64,000 bases of DNA from Kutzneria sp. CA-103260 (GTDB lineage: Bacteria; Actinomycetota; Actinomycetes; Mycobacteriales; Pseudonocardiaceae), in assembly GCF_018263855.1 (NCBI RefSeq), contig NZ_CP073318.1, forward strand, positions 806,001-870,000. The letters are read 5' to 3'. The notes beneath the pieces were generated by a model. That model had not been told where the DNA came from, ran no database searches, and saw only the letters and a program-made list of their open reading frames with translations. The first letter of the stretch is position 1; every line of letters starts with the position of its first letter. Shown here in pieces: positions 51,202-58,918 of the stretch. The position numbers and the translations under genes were made by a program.

Positions 51202-52473
51202 TCAAGAGCACGGCACGAGGCCGGATCGAGCGGCCACCAGGTCGAGCCGCTGCTGGATGTTGTGCGTGTAGCTGGGGCATGCCGAAGTGCCCTCGCCCCA
51301 CCGCTTGGGGCAGCTGCCGCCGCACACCGGCAGAAAAACGCAGCCGGAGCACTTCTGCTCGCCACGGTTGACCCGGTCGTGCCAGTCGTCGTAGCGCCCG
51401 GCCGGCCGCTGCCGATCGTGGTCGGCCTGCTCGACGAGTTCCAGCACATCGTCCTGCTCGTGCGTGGACACCAGCGGATGTTCGGTGCACGAGAAGATGC
51501 CGCCGCTGCTGCTGATCACTTCGGCGGTGCGGGTGACCGCCGGGCAGAGCGGCCCGGTCAGCTGTGCGGGGATCAGGTTTCCGGTGACCAGGCCGACTTC
51601 GTGCATCCGGCGCAGCCACCGGGGTTCGGCGGCGGCGAACCGCTGCTCGCCACGACGCCAGGCCGGGGCCTCGCGCAGGTCGAACTCGAACATCGGGCGG
51701 TTCAGCCCGGCGGCCACGGCGGCGTCGAGGAACGCGTCCCCCTGGTCGACGTCGGCCAGATCGCTGTGGATCATCAAACGGAGCAAGGGAAACTCGTCCG
51801 ATGCCAGCTCGGACAGCGTCGACAGGATCCGGTGGTAAGGCCGCTGCGGGTCGATGGTGATCCGCAGGGTGTGGATGCGGCATTCCTCGTACAGAGCACG
51901 AAGCCGACGCAGGGTCAGCAGCGAGCCGCCGGTGCTCAGCGTTGACGTGTAGCGCACGCCGCCGGCGTCGGCGGCCTCGACGAACTGGGCGGCCAGCTCA
52001 CGCACGATGGCGTACGACAGCAGGGGTTCGTTGCCGAACCAGCCGATCCGCACCTCCTCGGTGCTCGGCCGGTTGATGCCCCGCAGCACCCGATCCCGCA
52101 CCGCGTCGCGGTGATTGGCCGTGGACTTGCCCCGCACGTGCACCTGGCCGCAGTACTCGCAGCCCATGTTGCAGAACCCGGCCGGCACCAGCACGTAGTT
52201 CAGCGACGCCAGCGACCGCGCCCGGGCCCGCTGCTCGTCGAGCACGTCGGTCAGCTCGTCCCGGTCCGACGGCACCAGGATGCTCGGGTCGGACAGCTGT
52301 TCGGCGATGGCGGCCGGCAGCGTTTCACGGCCCAGCGTTCGAGCCACCGCGTCGTCAACCGTGCTGACCCGCGAGGTGCGTGTGTTGAGCACGAGCCGGA
52401 CCGGTTGGCCGCCGCCGTCGGTGTAGGCCGCTTCGCTGACGACCAGGTATCTGCTTGCCTTCTGACCCACCAC
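51202..52473 (-). CDS. Radical SAM protein with SPASM domain
   Basis: The 423-residue protein has an N-terminal ~90-residue domain, then the SAM cluster motif CNMGCEYC (C101, C105, C108), GNEPLLS, and a C-terminal SPASM region CSGCVFLPVCGGSCPKRW followed by ACPSY that binds one or two extra iron-sulfur clusters. SPASM enzymes modify peptides or proteins (RiPP or sulfatase maturation). I set the start at GTG 52473, since AGGA lies 4-7 nt before it. No precursor peptide is obvious in the 153-bp upstream gap. The downstream iminopeptidase and permease are in line with a maturase-peptidase-transporter set. Confidence 0.87.
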   Translation of the reverse strand: MVGQKASRYLVVSEAAYTDGGGQPVRLVLNTRTSRVSTVDDAVARTLGRETLPAAIAEQLSDPSILVPSDRDELTDVLDEQRARARSLASLNYVLVPAGFCNMGCEYCGQVHVRGKSTANHRDAVRDRVLRGINRPSTEEVRIGWFGNEPLLSYAIVRELAAQFVEAADAGGVRYTSTLSTGGSLLTLRRLRALYEECRIHTLRITIDPQRPYHRILSTLSELASDEFPLLRLMIHSDLADVDQGDAFLDAAVAAGLNRPMFEFDLREAPAWRRGEQRFAAAEPRWLRRMHEVGLVTGNLIPAQLTGPLCPAVTRTAEVISSSGGIFSCTEHPLVSTHEQDDVLELVEQADHDRQRPAGRYDDWHDRVNRGEQKCSGCVFLPVCGGSCPKRWGEGTSACPSYTHNIQQRLDLVAARSGLVPCS

Positions 52474-52626
52474 GCCATCCTGTGGCGGCCGACCCGACCA
52501 GGCGTATACGCACATCTACGTAGAACGGCCAGGATTCGTTGCGACACAAGGCTGTCCGGTCCACACTGGTTGCCCCTGAGTCTCCGTCGACCAGGTAGGT
52601 TCGGGCAACCGGCTTATGCTGGGGGA

Positions 52627-53334
52627 GTGGATGTCGAGCCGGTCACCGTCACCACGCCGCGGCCGCTGCGGCGGGCGCTGCTCACCCAGTCCTGGCGCGA
52701 GCTGACCTTCCTGCACTGGCCGATGGAGCCGGACCTCATCGCCCCGCTGCTGCCGGCCGGCACAGTGCCGGACACCCTCGACGGCGTCACCTATGTGGGA
52801 CTCGTGCCGTTCCGGATGAGCAAGGTGCTCCGGACGCCTTATCTGGGCACGTTTCCGGAGACGAACGTGCGACTGTACTCAGTGGACGGTCATGGCCGCC
52901 GCGGCGTGGTGTTCCGCTCGCTGGACGCGGCCCGGCTGCTGCCGGTGCTGATCGCCCGGCTCGGCTTCTGCCTGCCGTACCGGTGGGCGTCGATGCGGAT
53001 CGAGCGCGACGGCGACGTCGTCACCTATGTCTGCCGACGGCGCGGCGGCGGCCCGAGCAGCCGGATCCGGGTGCTGTCGGGCGCGCCCATCGACGAGCCG
53101 AGTGAGCTGGAACACTTCCTGACCGCCCGCTGGGGCCTGCACGTGTCCTGGCACGGGCGCACCATCTACCTGCCCAACGAGCACCCGGCCTGGCCGCTGC
53201 ACCGCGCCGAGCTGCTGGACATCGAGGACGGCCTGCTGGCCGCCGCCGGCGTGCCCCGGCCGGCCGAGCCGCCGGTGAGCGTGCTCTGGTCACCGGGCGT
53301 GCCGGTGCACTTCGGCCTGCCACTGACTCGATGA
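52627..53334 (+). CDS. DUF2071 (YqjF-like) protein
   Basis: The 235-residue protein has the DUF2071 pattern SWRELTFLHWPMEPDLIAPL and GVTYVGLVPFRM near the start, then a beta-rich body and HFGLP end. The family has no established function. GTG start has GGGGGA 1-6 nt upstream and TATGCT ~10 nt away, so the transcript leader is short or absent. An 8-bp inverted repeat (GGTTGCCC 52568-52575, GGGCAACC 52603-52610) lies in the shared upstream gap with the divergent radical SAM gene. Confidence 0.85.
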   Translation: MDVEPVTVTTPRPLRRALLTQSWRELTFLHWPMEPDLIAPLLPAGTVPDTLDGVTYVGLVPFRMSKVLRTPYLGTFPETNVRLYSVDGHGRRGVVFRSLDAARLLPVLIARLGFCLPYRWASMRIERDGDVVTYVCRRRGGGPSSRIRVLSGAPIDEPSELEHFLTARWGLHVSWHGRTIYLPNEHPAWPLHRAELLDIEDGLLAAAGVPRPAEPPVSVLWSPGVPVHFGLPLTR

Positions 53335-53342
53335 GGTGACTT

Positions 53343-53359
53343 CGTCACATTGTGTGACG
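53343..53359. promoter_or_regulatory. Small inverted repeat upstream of the LCP gene
   Basis: CGTCACA and TGTGACG are perfect 7-bp arms with a 3-bp spacer, 8 bp after the DUF2071 stop. It may be a hairpin or an operator; the remaining 170 bp before the LCP gene contain no gene. Confidence 0.35.
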
Positions 53360-53532
53360 GTGATTCGGGAGTTCTGTCGGTGTCGTGCCCACGGATGGGC
53401 GGTCCCCACCACCGGCCGGGCAACGGCAAGGCACTATGGACGTCCTAAGGACAGTGGTCGCACCACCGGGCGACCAGCGTTTGACCAGCGTATGACCAGG
53501 CCGTATTTGAACGTGAAGGGGGAGGTCGCCCG

Positions 53533-55080
53533 ATGCCGGAGCGCCTCGACGTGCGGCGGACGCCGCAGCCGGCCGGACACCCCCGGCCCGCCGCCGCGGG
53601 CCGCACCCGACCGGCCCTGCGCACCTTCCAGGTGCTGCTGGTCGTGGTGTCGATGGTGGTCTTCGGGGGCACCTGGTACGCGTGGTCGCAGCTGGCCAAG
53701 CTGAACGGCCTGACCACGGCCAACGTGATCGGCAAGACGGTGTCCCCGCTGGCCGAGCAGAACATCCTGATGGTCGGCCTGGACACCCGCACCGACGCGC
53801 AGGGCCAGCCGCTGCCCGCGGACGTGCTCAACCAGCTGCACGCCGGCGGTGGCGACGACGGCGGCGACACCACCGACACCATGATCGTGATCCACATCCC
53901 GGCCGGCGGCGGGGCCGCGTCGGCGATCTCCATCCCGCGCGACTCCTACGTGCAGGTCATCGGCAGCGACGGCACGAGCTACGGCAAGCACAAGATCAAC
54001 TCGGCCTACAGCTACGGCCGCAACGACGCCTACTCGACGCTGACCAAGCAGGGCGTCACCGGGGCCGACCGGGAGAACAAGGCGGCCGAGGCCGGGGCCA
54101 AGGTCTCCATCGCGACCGTCCAGCAGTTCACCGGGCTGACCATCACCCACTACGCCGCGGTCAACCTGGCCGGCTTCTACTTCATCAGCCAGGCCATCGG
54201 CGGCGTGCCGGTGTGCCTGATCAACCCGGTCAAGGACTCCTTCTCCGGCGCCAACTTCCAGGCCGGCCAGCAGACCGTGGAGGGCTCGGCCGCACTGGCC
54301 TTCGTGCGGCAGCGGCACGGGCTGCCCAACGGCGACCTGGACCGGATCCGCCGGCAGCAGGCCTTCATGTCCAGCATGGCCAAGACGGTGCTGTCGGCCG
54401 GCACGCTGGCCAACCCCGGCAAGCTCAACGACCTGATCGCCGCGGTGAAGAAGGCCGTGATCATCGACCAGGGCTGGGACGTGCTCCAGTTCGCCGAGCA
54501 GTTGCAGGGCATGAGCACCGGCAACATCAAGTTCGTCACCATCCCGATCGTCAGCATCACCCTGCAGACCCCCAACGACGGCGACGCCGTCGAGGTCGAT
54601 CCCCAGCAGGTGCAGCAGTTCGTGCAGCAGACCATCGGCGCGACCACCTCCGGCGGCGCCCCGTCGTCCGGCGCCGCCAGCCCGAACTCGGTGGACTACT
54701 CGGCGACCACTGTGGACGTTCGCAACGCCTCCAGCGTCTCCGGCCTGGCCGCCAGCGTGCTGGACAAGTTGGTGGCCAAGGGATTCGGCCGCGGCGACGT
54801 CGGAACCGCCACCGCCCGCAAGGCTTCCTCGATCAACTACCCGTCCAGCGCGAAGGCGGCCGCGCAGGCCGTCTCCACTGCCCTGGGCGGGGTGCCGCTG
54901 ATCGCCGACGACTCGCTCACCGCCGGGCACGTGCGGGTGTACCTGGGCACCGACTACAACACCAAGTACGGCTTCACCGGCAATGCCCAGATGCAGCTCA
55001 ACACCTACGCCGCCGCGGCGCCGACGTCGTCCTCGTCCAGCTCGACGATCACCGCCGACGGCGTGCCCTGCATCAACTGA
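53533..55080 (+). CDS. LytR-CpsA-Psr (LCP) family cell-wall glycopolymer ligase
   Basis: The 515-residue protein has a short cytoplasmic start, one membrane segment (LLVVVSMVVFGGTWYAW, ~35-51) and an extracytoplasmic LCP domain (~75-305) with ILMVGLDTRTD, DTTDTMIVIHI, ISIPRDSYVQV, KINSAYSYG and FVRQRHGLPNGDLDRIRRQQ (the Arg/Asp pyrophosphate site). A C-terminal LytR_C domain (~385-490, VDVRNASSVSGLA) is attached. LCP enzymes transfer glycopolymers from polyprenyl diphosphate to peptidoglycan, such as arabinogalactan in mycolata. GGGGGAGG precedes the ATG. The gene stands alone and ends before a hairpin. Confidence 0.93.
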   Translation: MPERLDVRRTPQPAGHPRPAAAGRTRPALRTFQVLLVVVSMVVFGGTWYAWSQLAKLNGLTTANVIGKTVSPLAEQNILMVGLDTRTDAQGQPLPADVLNQLHAGGGDDGGDTTDTMIVIHIPAGGGAASAISIPRDSYVQVIGSDGTSYGKHKINSAYSYGRNDAYSTLTKQGVTGADRENKAAEAGAKVSIATVQQFTGLTITHYAAVNLAGFYFISQAIGGVPVCLINPVKDSFSGANFQAGQQTVEGSAALAFVRQRHGLPNGDLDRIRRQQAFMSSMAKTVLSAGTLANPGKLNDLIAAVKKAVIIDQGWDVLQFAEQLQGMSTGNIKFVTIPIVSITLQTPNDGDAVEVDPQQVQQFVQQTIGATTSGGAPSSGAASPNSVDYSATTVDVRNASSVSGLAASVLDKLVAKGFGRGDVGTATARKASSINYPSSAKAAAQAVSTALGGVPLIADDSLTAGHVRVYLGTDYNTKYGFTGNAQMQLNTYAAAAPTSSSSSSTITADGVPCIN

Positions 55081-55125
55081 ACCCACAGTTTCGGCCAGAC
55101 TGCACGTTTAACCGATTCTTGTGGC

Positions 55126-55174
55126 ACCCCCGGTACGCTCGAAACGGCAGGAGCCCTTCGAGCGCACCGGGGGT
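55126..55174. terminator. Long hairpin between LCP and HTH genes
   Basis: ACCCCCGGTACGCTCGAA (55126-55143) pairs with TTCGAGCGCACCGGGGGT (55157-55174), 17 of 18 positions with a single A-C mismatch, loop 13 nt. It lies 45 bp after the LCP stop and 8 bp before the GTG of the HTH gene, so it may be the LCP terminator and/or a control element of the next gene. Confidence 0.65.
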
Positions 55175-55182
55175 AACCACAC

Positions 55183-55641
55183 GTGAGGATCACGCAGGAA
55201 CAGCGGCGTCAGACCGAGGAGCGGATCCGCACGGCCATGGCGGCGCTGCTGGCCGGTGACCTGCCGCTCGGCGGCAAGTGCGACGTCCGAACGTTGGCGA
55301 GGGTCGCTCAGGTCGGTCGGGGCGCGCTGTACACCACGTACGCGCATCTCCGGGAAGAGTTCGAACGCCAGCGCGAGCTGGTGGAACCGGTCGGGCGCAT
55401 CGAGATCCTGGAGTCGCAGGTAGCGAGCCTGAGTCGGCGAATGGTCCGCTACGACAGCGAGATCGCCGAGCTGAGGCACGCGCTGCGACGGCTAGAAACC
55501 CACGACGGCCTGCACGGTCAGTCCAGCGCACAGCACGACCACGAAGCCGACGGCGGTGCCCCTGGGCCAGTTCCGGCGGCCCGGACCCCAGTACCGCCAC
55601 GCGCCGACCAGCGGGAACACTGCGGCCAGGGTGGGAAGTAG
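55183..55641 (+). CDS. Small HTH DNA-binding protein
   Basis: The 152-residue frame starts RITQEQRRQTEERIRTAMAA and has a helix-turn-helix-like stretch CDVRTLARVAQVGRGALYTT (~33-52), then a coiled coil (RIEILESQVASLSRRMVRYD). The layout resembles short DNA-binding proteins found near tyrosine recombinases in actinomycetes (TnpC/DUF6262-like), but no recombinase is here. From residue ~104 the frame runs antisense over the end of the UbiA gene for 150 bp and becomes low in complexity, so its original stop codon seems to be lost. GTG start lies 8 bp after a long hairpin. Function unknown. Confidence 0.6.
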   Translation: MRITQEQRRQTEERIRTAMAALLAGDLPLGGKCDVRTLARVAQVGRGALYTTYAHLREEFERQRELVEPVGRIEILESQVASLSRRMVRYDSEIAELRHALRRLETHDGLHGQSSAQHDHEADGGAPGPVPAARTPVPPRADQREHCGQGGK

Positions 55642-56385
55642 TGCCACCGGAACGGGTAGGAGCGGCAGCACCAGCGCGAGATCCAGTCCGACGGCCACCA
55701 GGGCCAGCGCCAGCGTCCAGGCCGCACTGCCGTGCACACCAAGGACTTGCGAGTACAGCCGCTCGTCGGTCCCACCCTGTCTGGTCTTTCGGGCAAACTC
55801 CAGGTGTACGAAAACGCAGGCGTACAACACGAGCAGTCCGATCAACACGGCATTCGGCCGCACCTGTCCGGTGCCGTACAGGGACACGCACAGGTAGACG
55901 TTGATCAGCGCCTGGATCGGCAGGGCGGCGGCCAGGTTGAGCAGGATGTCCTCGCGCACGGCCGGAAACGCCGTCTCGGCTGCCCACAGCACCAAGCCGT
56001 ACGCCAGCACCACGGCCACCGCCACCGCCGAAAGCGGCGACACCAAAGCGTTGAGCCCCAACAACACCGCGGCGATCACGGTCATGGCCGTCCGTAGCTC
56101 GCCGGTGGTGATCGCGCCGGTGACCAGCGGTCGGTCCGGGTTGTGCACGACGTCGTAGTCGAAGTCCTTCTGCTCGTCCAGCATCCGCATGAACAGCAGC
56201 GTCAGCACCACGGTCGCGAACCGCGCGGCCGTGGCCCAGGAGGGCGACCACGGGCCGGAACCGGCCAGCAGCACAGCGGTTCCCTCGAACGACACCGTCC
56301 ACAGTAGACCGTAGGTCAGGTGCAGTCCCAGCGGGAACATCACCTGTACGAACCGTGCCAGCCGCCCGATCACTCCCACCGCCAC
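55492..56385 (-). CDS. UbiA-type prenyltransferase
   Basis: The 297-residue protein has about eight hydrophobic segments and the first Asp-rich motif RMLDEQKDFDYDVVHNPDRP (68-87), which fits the UbiA NDxxDxxxD pattern, with the GAITTGEL loop after it. A second, weaker motif (KTRQGGTDERLYSQ) is in the central loop. UbiA enzymes attach polyprenyl chains to aromatic or other polar acceptors within the membrane. It is the last gene of the minus-strand operon and overlaps the nitroreductase-fold gene by 16 nt. The acceptor may be the lipid made by that operon (inference). Confidence 0.85.
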   Translation of the reverse strand: MAVGVIGRLARFVQVMFPLGLHLTYGLLWTVSFEGTAVLLAGSGPWSPSWATAARFATVVLTLLFMRMLDEQKDFDYDVVHNPDRPLVTGAITTGELRTAMTVIAAVLLGLNALVSPLSAVAVAVVLAYGLVLWAAETAFPAVREDILLNLAAALPIQALINVYLCVSLYGTGQVRPNAVLIGLLVLYACVFVHLEFARKTRQGGTDERLYSQVLGVHGSAAWTLALALVAVGLDLALVLPLLPVPVALLPTLAAVFPLVGAWRYWGPGRRNWPRGTAVGFVVVLCAGLTVQAVVGF

Positions 56386-56984
56386 GTGTTGTGCGCGATC
56401 ACGTCAGCCACCGGCCCGCGCTTGGGCGGCTTCGGCGGCGAGCTCAGGTGGCCGACGACCACCAGCGCCACCTGGGTCACCCGGTCGTACGGAATGCCCA
56501 GCAGCTGGGCCACTTCCCGCTCGTACGCCAGGTGCACGGTGGTCAGCGCGGTGCCCAGGCCGCGGCCGCGGGCGGCCAGCATGAATCCCCACAGCGCCGG
56601 ATAGACCGACCCGAAGAAGCTGGACTGCTTGGCCGGCAAGGCATCCGGGCCCAGCCGCCCCAGCTGGCAGGCCAACACCAGCGCTGGGGCCTCGTGCAAC
56701 CGCTCGGCCAGCGCCGTCCCCGACCGACCCATCGGGGTGTCGGCCAGGTCGCTGCCGGCCAGGTATTCCCGGAACGCCCGCCGGTAGTGCTCGGCGACCC
56801 CGGCCTTCACGGCGGGATCGTCGAGCAGCAGGAAGCGCCAGTTCTGCCGGTTGGCGCCGTTCGGGGCGTGACAGGCGAGGTCCAGGCATTCCATCAGCAG
56901 CGCCGGGTCGACCGGCCGGGAGAAGTCCAGACCACGCCGCACCGTGCGCGTCGTGGTCAGGACCTCGTGCAGCGAGTCGGTCAC
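56370..56984 (-). CDS. Nitroreductase-family flavoprotein
   Basis: The 204-residue protein has the nitroreductase-fold pattern RTVRRGLDFSRPVDPALLME, APNGANRQNWRFLLLDDP (FMN phosphate and ring contacts) and GLGTALTTVHLAYE. Members reduce nitro groups, quinones or enone/C=C bonds, or oxidise to form azoles. GTG start overlaps the stop of the AfsA-like gene by 4 nt (GTGA). In A-factor biosynthesis an NADPH reductase acts after AfsA on the butenolide C=C bond; this flavoprotein could play that part here (inference). Confidence 0.87.
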   Translation of the reverse strand: MTDSLHEVLTTTRTVRRGLDFSRPVDPALLMECLDLACHAPNGANRQNWRFLLLDDPAVKAGVAEHYRRAFREYLAGSDLADTPMGRSGTALAERLHEAPALVLACQLGRLGPDALPAKQSSFFGSVYPALWGFMLAARGRGLGTALTTVHLAYEREVAQLLGIPYDRVTQVALVVVGHLSSPPKPPKRGPVADVIAHNTWRWE

Positions 56985-57961
56985 GCCGAGGCCACCAGGG
57001 CCATCGGAACCTGGTCGAACTCGGCCGAGTCGGCCGGCACGGCCACCAGGCCCAGCTGGGCTTCCAGCACGCACCGGCCGGCCTGCACGACCTTCGCGGG
57101 CACCCGCACCGCCTCCACCGGCCGGGGGCCGGAGAAGTCGGTGACGCAGTGCGCGGGCAGGTCGAACTCGGCGAACTCCCGGAACCGCGCCGACAGCGTG
57201 TCCAGCCGCCAGCCCGCGCCCAGCGTCGCCAGCGCCAGCTGCCGGCACGCCTCCACCTCCAGCATGCCGGGCAGGTGGTCCAGCGGATGGTCGAACAGGC
57301 TGGGGTGGGTGGTGTCGGCGATCAGCACCGCCAGCGGGCCGCCCTCCTCGTCCATGCGCGGCTCGGAGATCACGACGTTCAGCGGCGACCGGCGGTTGAC
57401 CAGCTCGGCGGCCGCTCGCGGCGGAACCGGGCAGGCGGTCGGCGTCGGCCTGAGACCGAGGCTCTCCCGGGACTTCGTGCGCAGCGCCTCGTGTTCCGCG
57501 GCGGTGATCCAGGAGGCGTTGATCTCGCACTCCACCGCGATGCCGCCGTCGATCACCACCTGGAAGGCCATCAGCATCCCGGCCAGCGCCCGCTCCCGAT
57601 TGCGTAGCCGCCGTTTCACGGTCGCGTGCACCACGGCCTCGGTCGGCGTCTCGCCGAAGGCCAGCCGGTCGGCGTCGGCCACCCGCAGGTTCACGTCGCG
57701 CAGGATGAAGTTGCGGCCCATCGGCACGTCGTGGAACAGGTGGGCCACCACGTAGTAGGACTGCCGGCAGGCCTCCAGGAAGAACATCGGGTCGTGCCCG
57801 CCGGTCGGCCGCCGGACATCGCTGTACAGGCCGTGGTGGCGGGGCACCTGCACCGCGATCCGGAACTCGTCGGCCGACACCGGCTCGGCCGCGGTGGTGA
57901 ACACCTCGGCCACCGCGACCCGGTGCACCACGGCCTTGTCCAGCGTGCGCGAGAAATCCAT
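56981..57961 (-). CDS. AfsA-family butenolide synthase-like protein
   Basis: The 326-residue protein has two AfsA hotdog-like repeats: residues ~8-135 (KAVVHRVAVAEVFTT, HHGLYSDVRRPTGGHDPMFF, EACRQSYYVVAHLFHDVP) and ~195-320 (THPSLFDHPLDHLPGMLEVE, ACRQLA). AfsA proteins condense a beta-ketoacyl-ACP with dihydroxyacetone phosphate to start gamma-butyrolactone autoregulators. ATG has GGAAGGA 6 nt upstream. No TetR-type butyrolactone receptor is beside it, which argues against a plain quorum signal. It sits 15 bp after the NDPK-like gene in an operon with an acyl carrier protein and FAAL, so it may use that acyl-ACP. Confidence 0.9.
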   Translation of the reverse strand: MDFSRTLDKAVVHRVAVAEVFTTAAEPVSADEFRIAVQVPRHHGLYSDVRRPTGGHDPMFFLEACRQSYYVVAHLFHDVPMGRNFILRDVNLRVADADRLAFGETPTEAVVHATVKRRLRNRERALAGMLMAFQVVIDGGIAVECEINASWITAAEHEALRTKSRESLGLRPTPTACPVPPRAAAELVNRRSPLNVVISEPRMDEEGGPLAVLIADTTHPSLFDHPLDHLPGMLEVEACRQLALATLGAGWRLDTLSARFREFAEFDLPAHCVTDFSGPRPVEAVRVPAKVVQAGRCVLEAQLGLVAVPADSAEFDQVPMALVASA

Positions 57962-57976
57962 GGTCGGTCCTTCCGT

Positions 57977-58918
57977 TCAGCGACCGGCGGCGGCCGGCTG
58001 CCAGTCGGCCGCGGTCACCGCGGCGATCACCGGCTCAAAGGTCTTGTCCTTCATCGGGAACACGGTCGATCCCACGACGGTCACGTCCCAGGGATCGAGC
58101 GCGAGCCCGTGTCGCCACACCGTTCTGAGCAGCGCACGAAGTCCCTCATCTCCTGGTACGGCAAGGGAAGTCTGCAACTCACCCTGCGCCGGCCCGGTCA
58201 CCCGCCCGGCCTGCGCCCGCAGCCGTTCCGCGGCCGGCTCGAACGACAGGTCCCGCGCCGGCGCGGCGGCGTACAGCTTCTCGGCCAGCGCCCGGGCCCG
58301 CGCGCTGTTGTCCACGCCGGCCAGCGCTTCCCGCAGCACCTCGCCGCGCGTCGCATAGTCCAGGTGCACGCCGAGTTCTCGGATCACGTCGGCCGGCTCG
58401 TCGGCGGTGTGCACGAGGTTGAGCAGGAAGGAGAACTTGCCCAGTTCGTAACGGAGTTCGCCGGGCCGGCGGCGGTCGGGGTCGGTCGGCCCCTTGAGCT
58501 CGGTCAGCAGCGTGGACACCGGCCGGTCGGTGCCGTCTTTGCGGATCACCAGCAGCAGCGCGGGAACCGTCATCGTGAACAGGTCGGCGATGCGGCGGCG
58601 ATAGGCCGTGGCCAGGTTCCACTGAAAGTACCACAGGGACCGGACCACGGTTGGTGTCAGCGGTGCCTTGGTCGCCGCCACGACGGTGAAACCGCTGCGG
58701 GCCAACCAGTCCACTGTGGTCAGCAGCTGGCGCGACACCACCGCGTCCGGCTTGAGTAGCAGCAAACCGTGCCGGTAAGCGAAGTCCTCCGGGTCGGTGG
58801 TCAGTTCGGCCAGCTGATCCAGGGATTCCTGGAAGTACGTGTCGGCACCGAACAGCTCGCGCTTGCGGTCGTTGCGGCTCAACGACTCCGACAGCACCGG
58901 GCCGTGCATGCCCCGCAT
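57977..58918 (-). CDS. Nucleoside-diphosphate kinase-like protein with C-terminal extension
   Basis: The 313-residue protein has an NDPK-type domain (~48-190): HGLLLLKPDAVVSRQ (Lys56), LKGPTDPDRRRPGELR (Arg156) and LLNLVHTADEPADVI with Asn167 and the catalytic His170. All key NDPK residues are in place, so phosphohistidine chemistry is possible. A ~45-residue N-terminal and ~125-residue C-terminal extension of unknown fold make it twice the size of housekeeping NDPK. Its ATG overlaps the SDR stop by 1 nt. In a biosynthetic operon it may phosphorylate a pathway intermediate rather than nucleotides (inference). Confidence 0.8.
   Translation of the reverse strand: MRGMHGPVLSESLSRNDRKRELFGADTYFQESLDQLAELTTDPEDFAYRHGLLLLKPDAVVSRQLLTTVDWLARSGFTVVAATKAPLTPTVVRSLWYFQWNLATAYRRRIADLFTMTVPALLLVIRKDGTDRPVSTLLTELKGPTDPDRRRPGELRYELGKFSFLLNLVHTADEPADVIRELGVHLDYATRGEVLREALAGVDNSARARALAEKLYAAAPARDLSFEPAAERLRAQAGRVTGPAQGELQTSLAVPGDEGLRALLRTVWRHGLALDPWDVTVVGSTVFPMKDKTFEPVIAAVTAADWQPAAAGR

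Noticed and set aside
52355..52564. Small minus-strand frame as a RiPP precursor for the radical SAM enzyme
   Set aside because: It overlaps the start of the radical SAM gene out of frame, has no ribosome site and no leader/core character.
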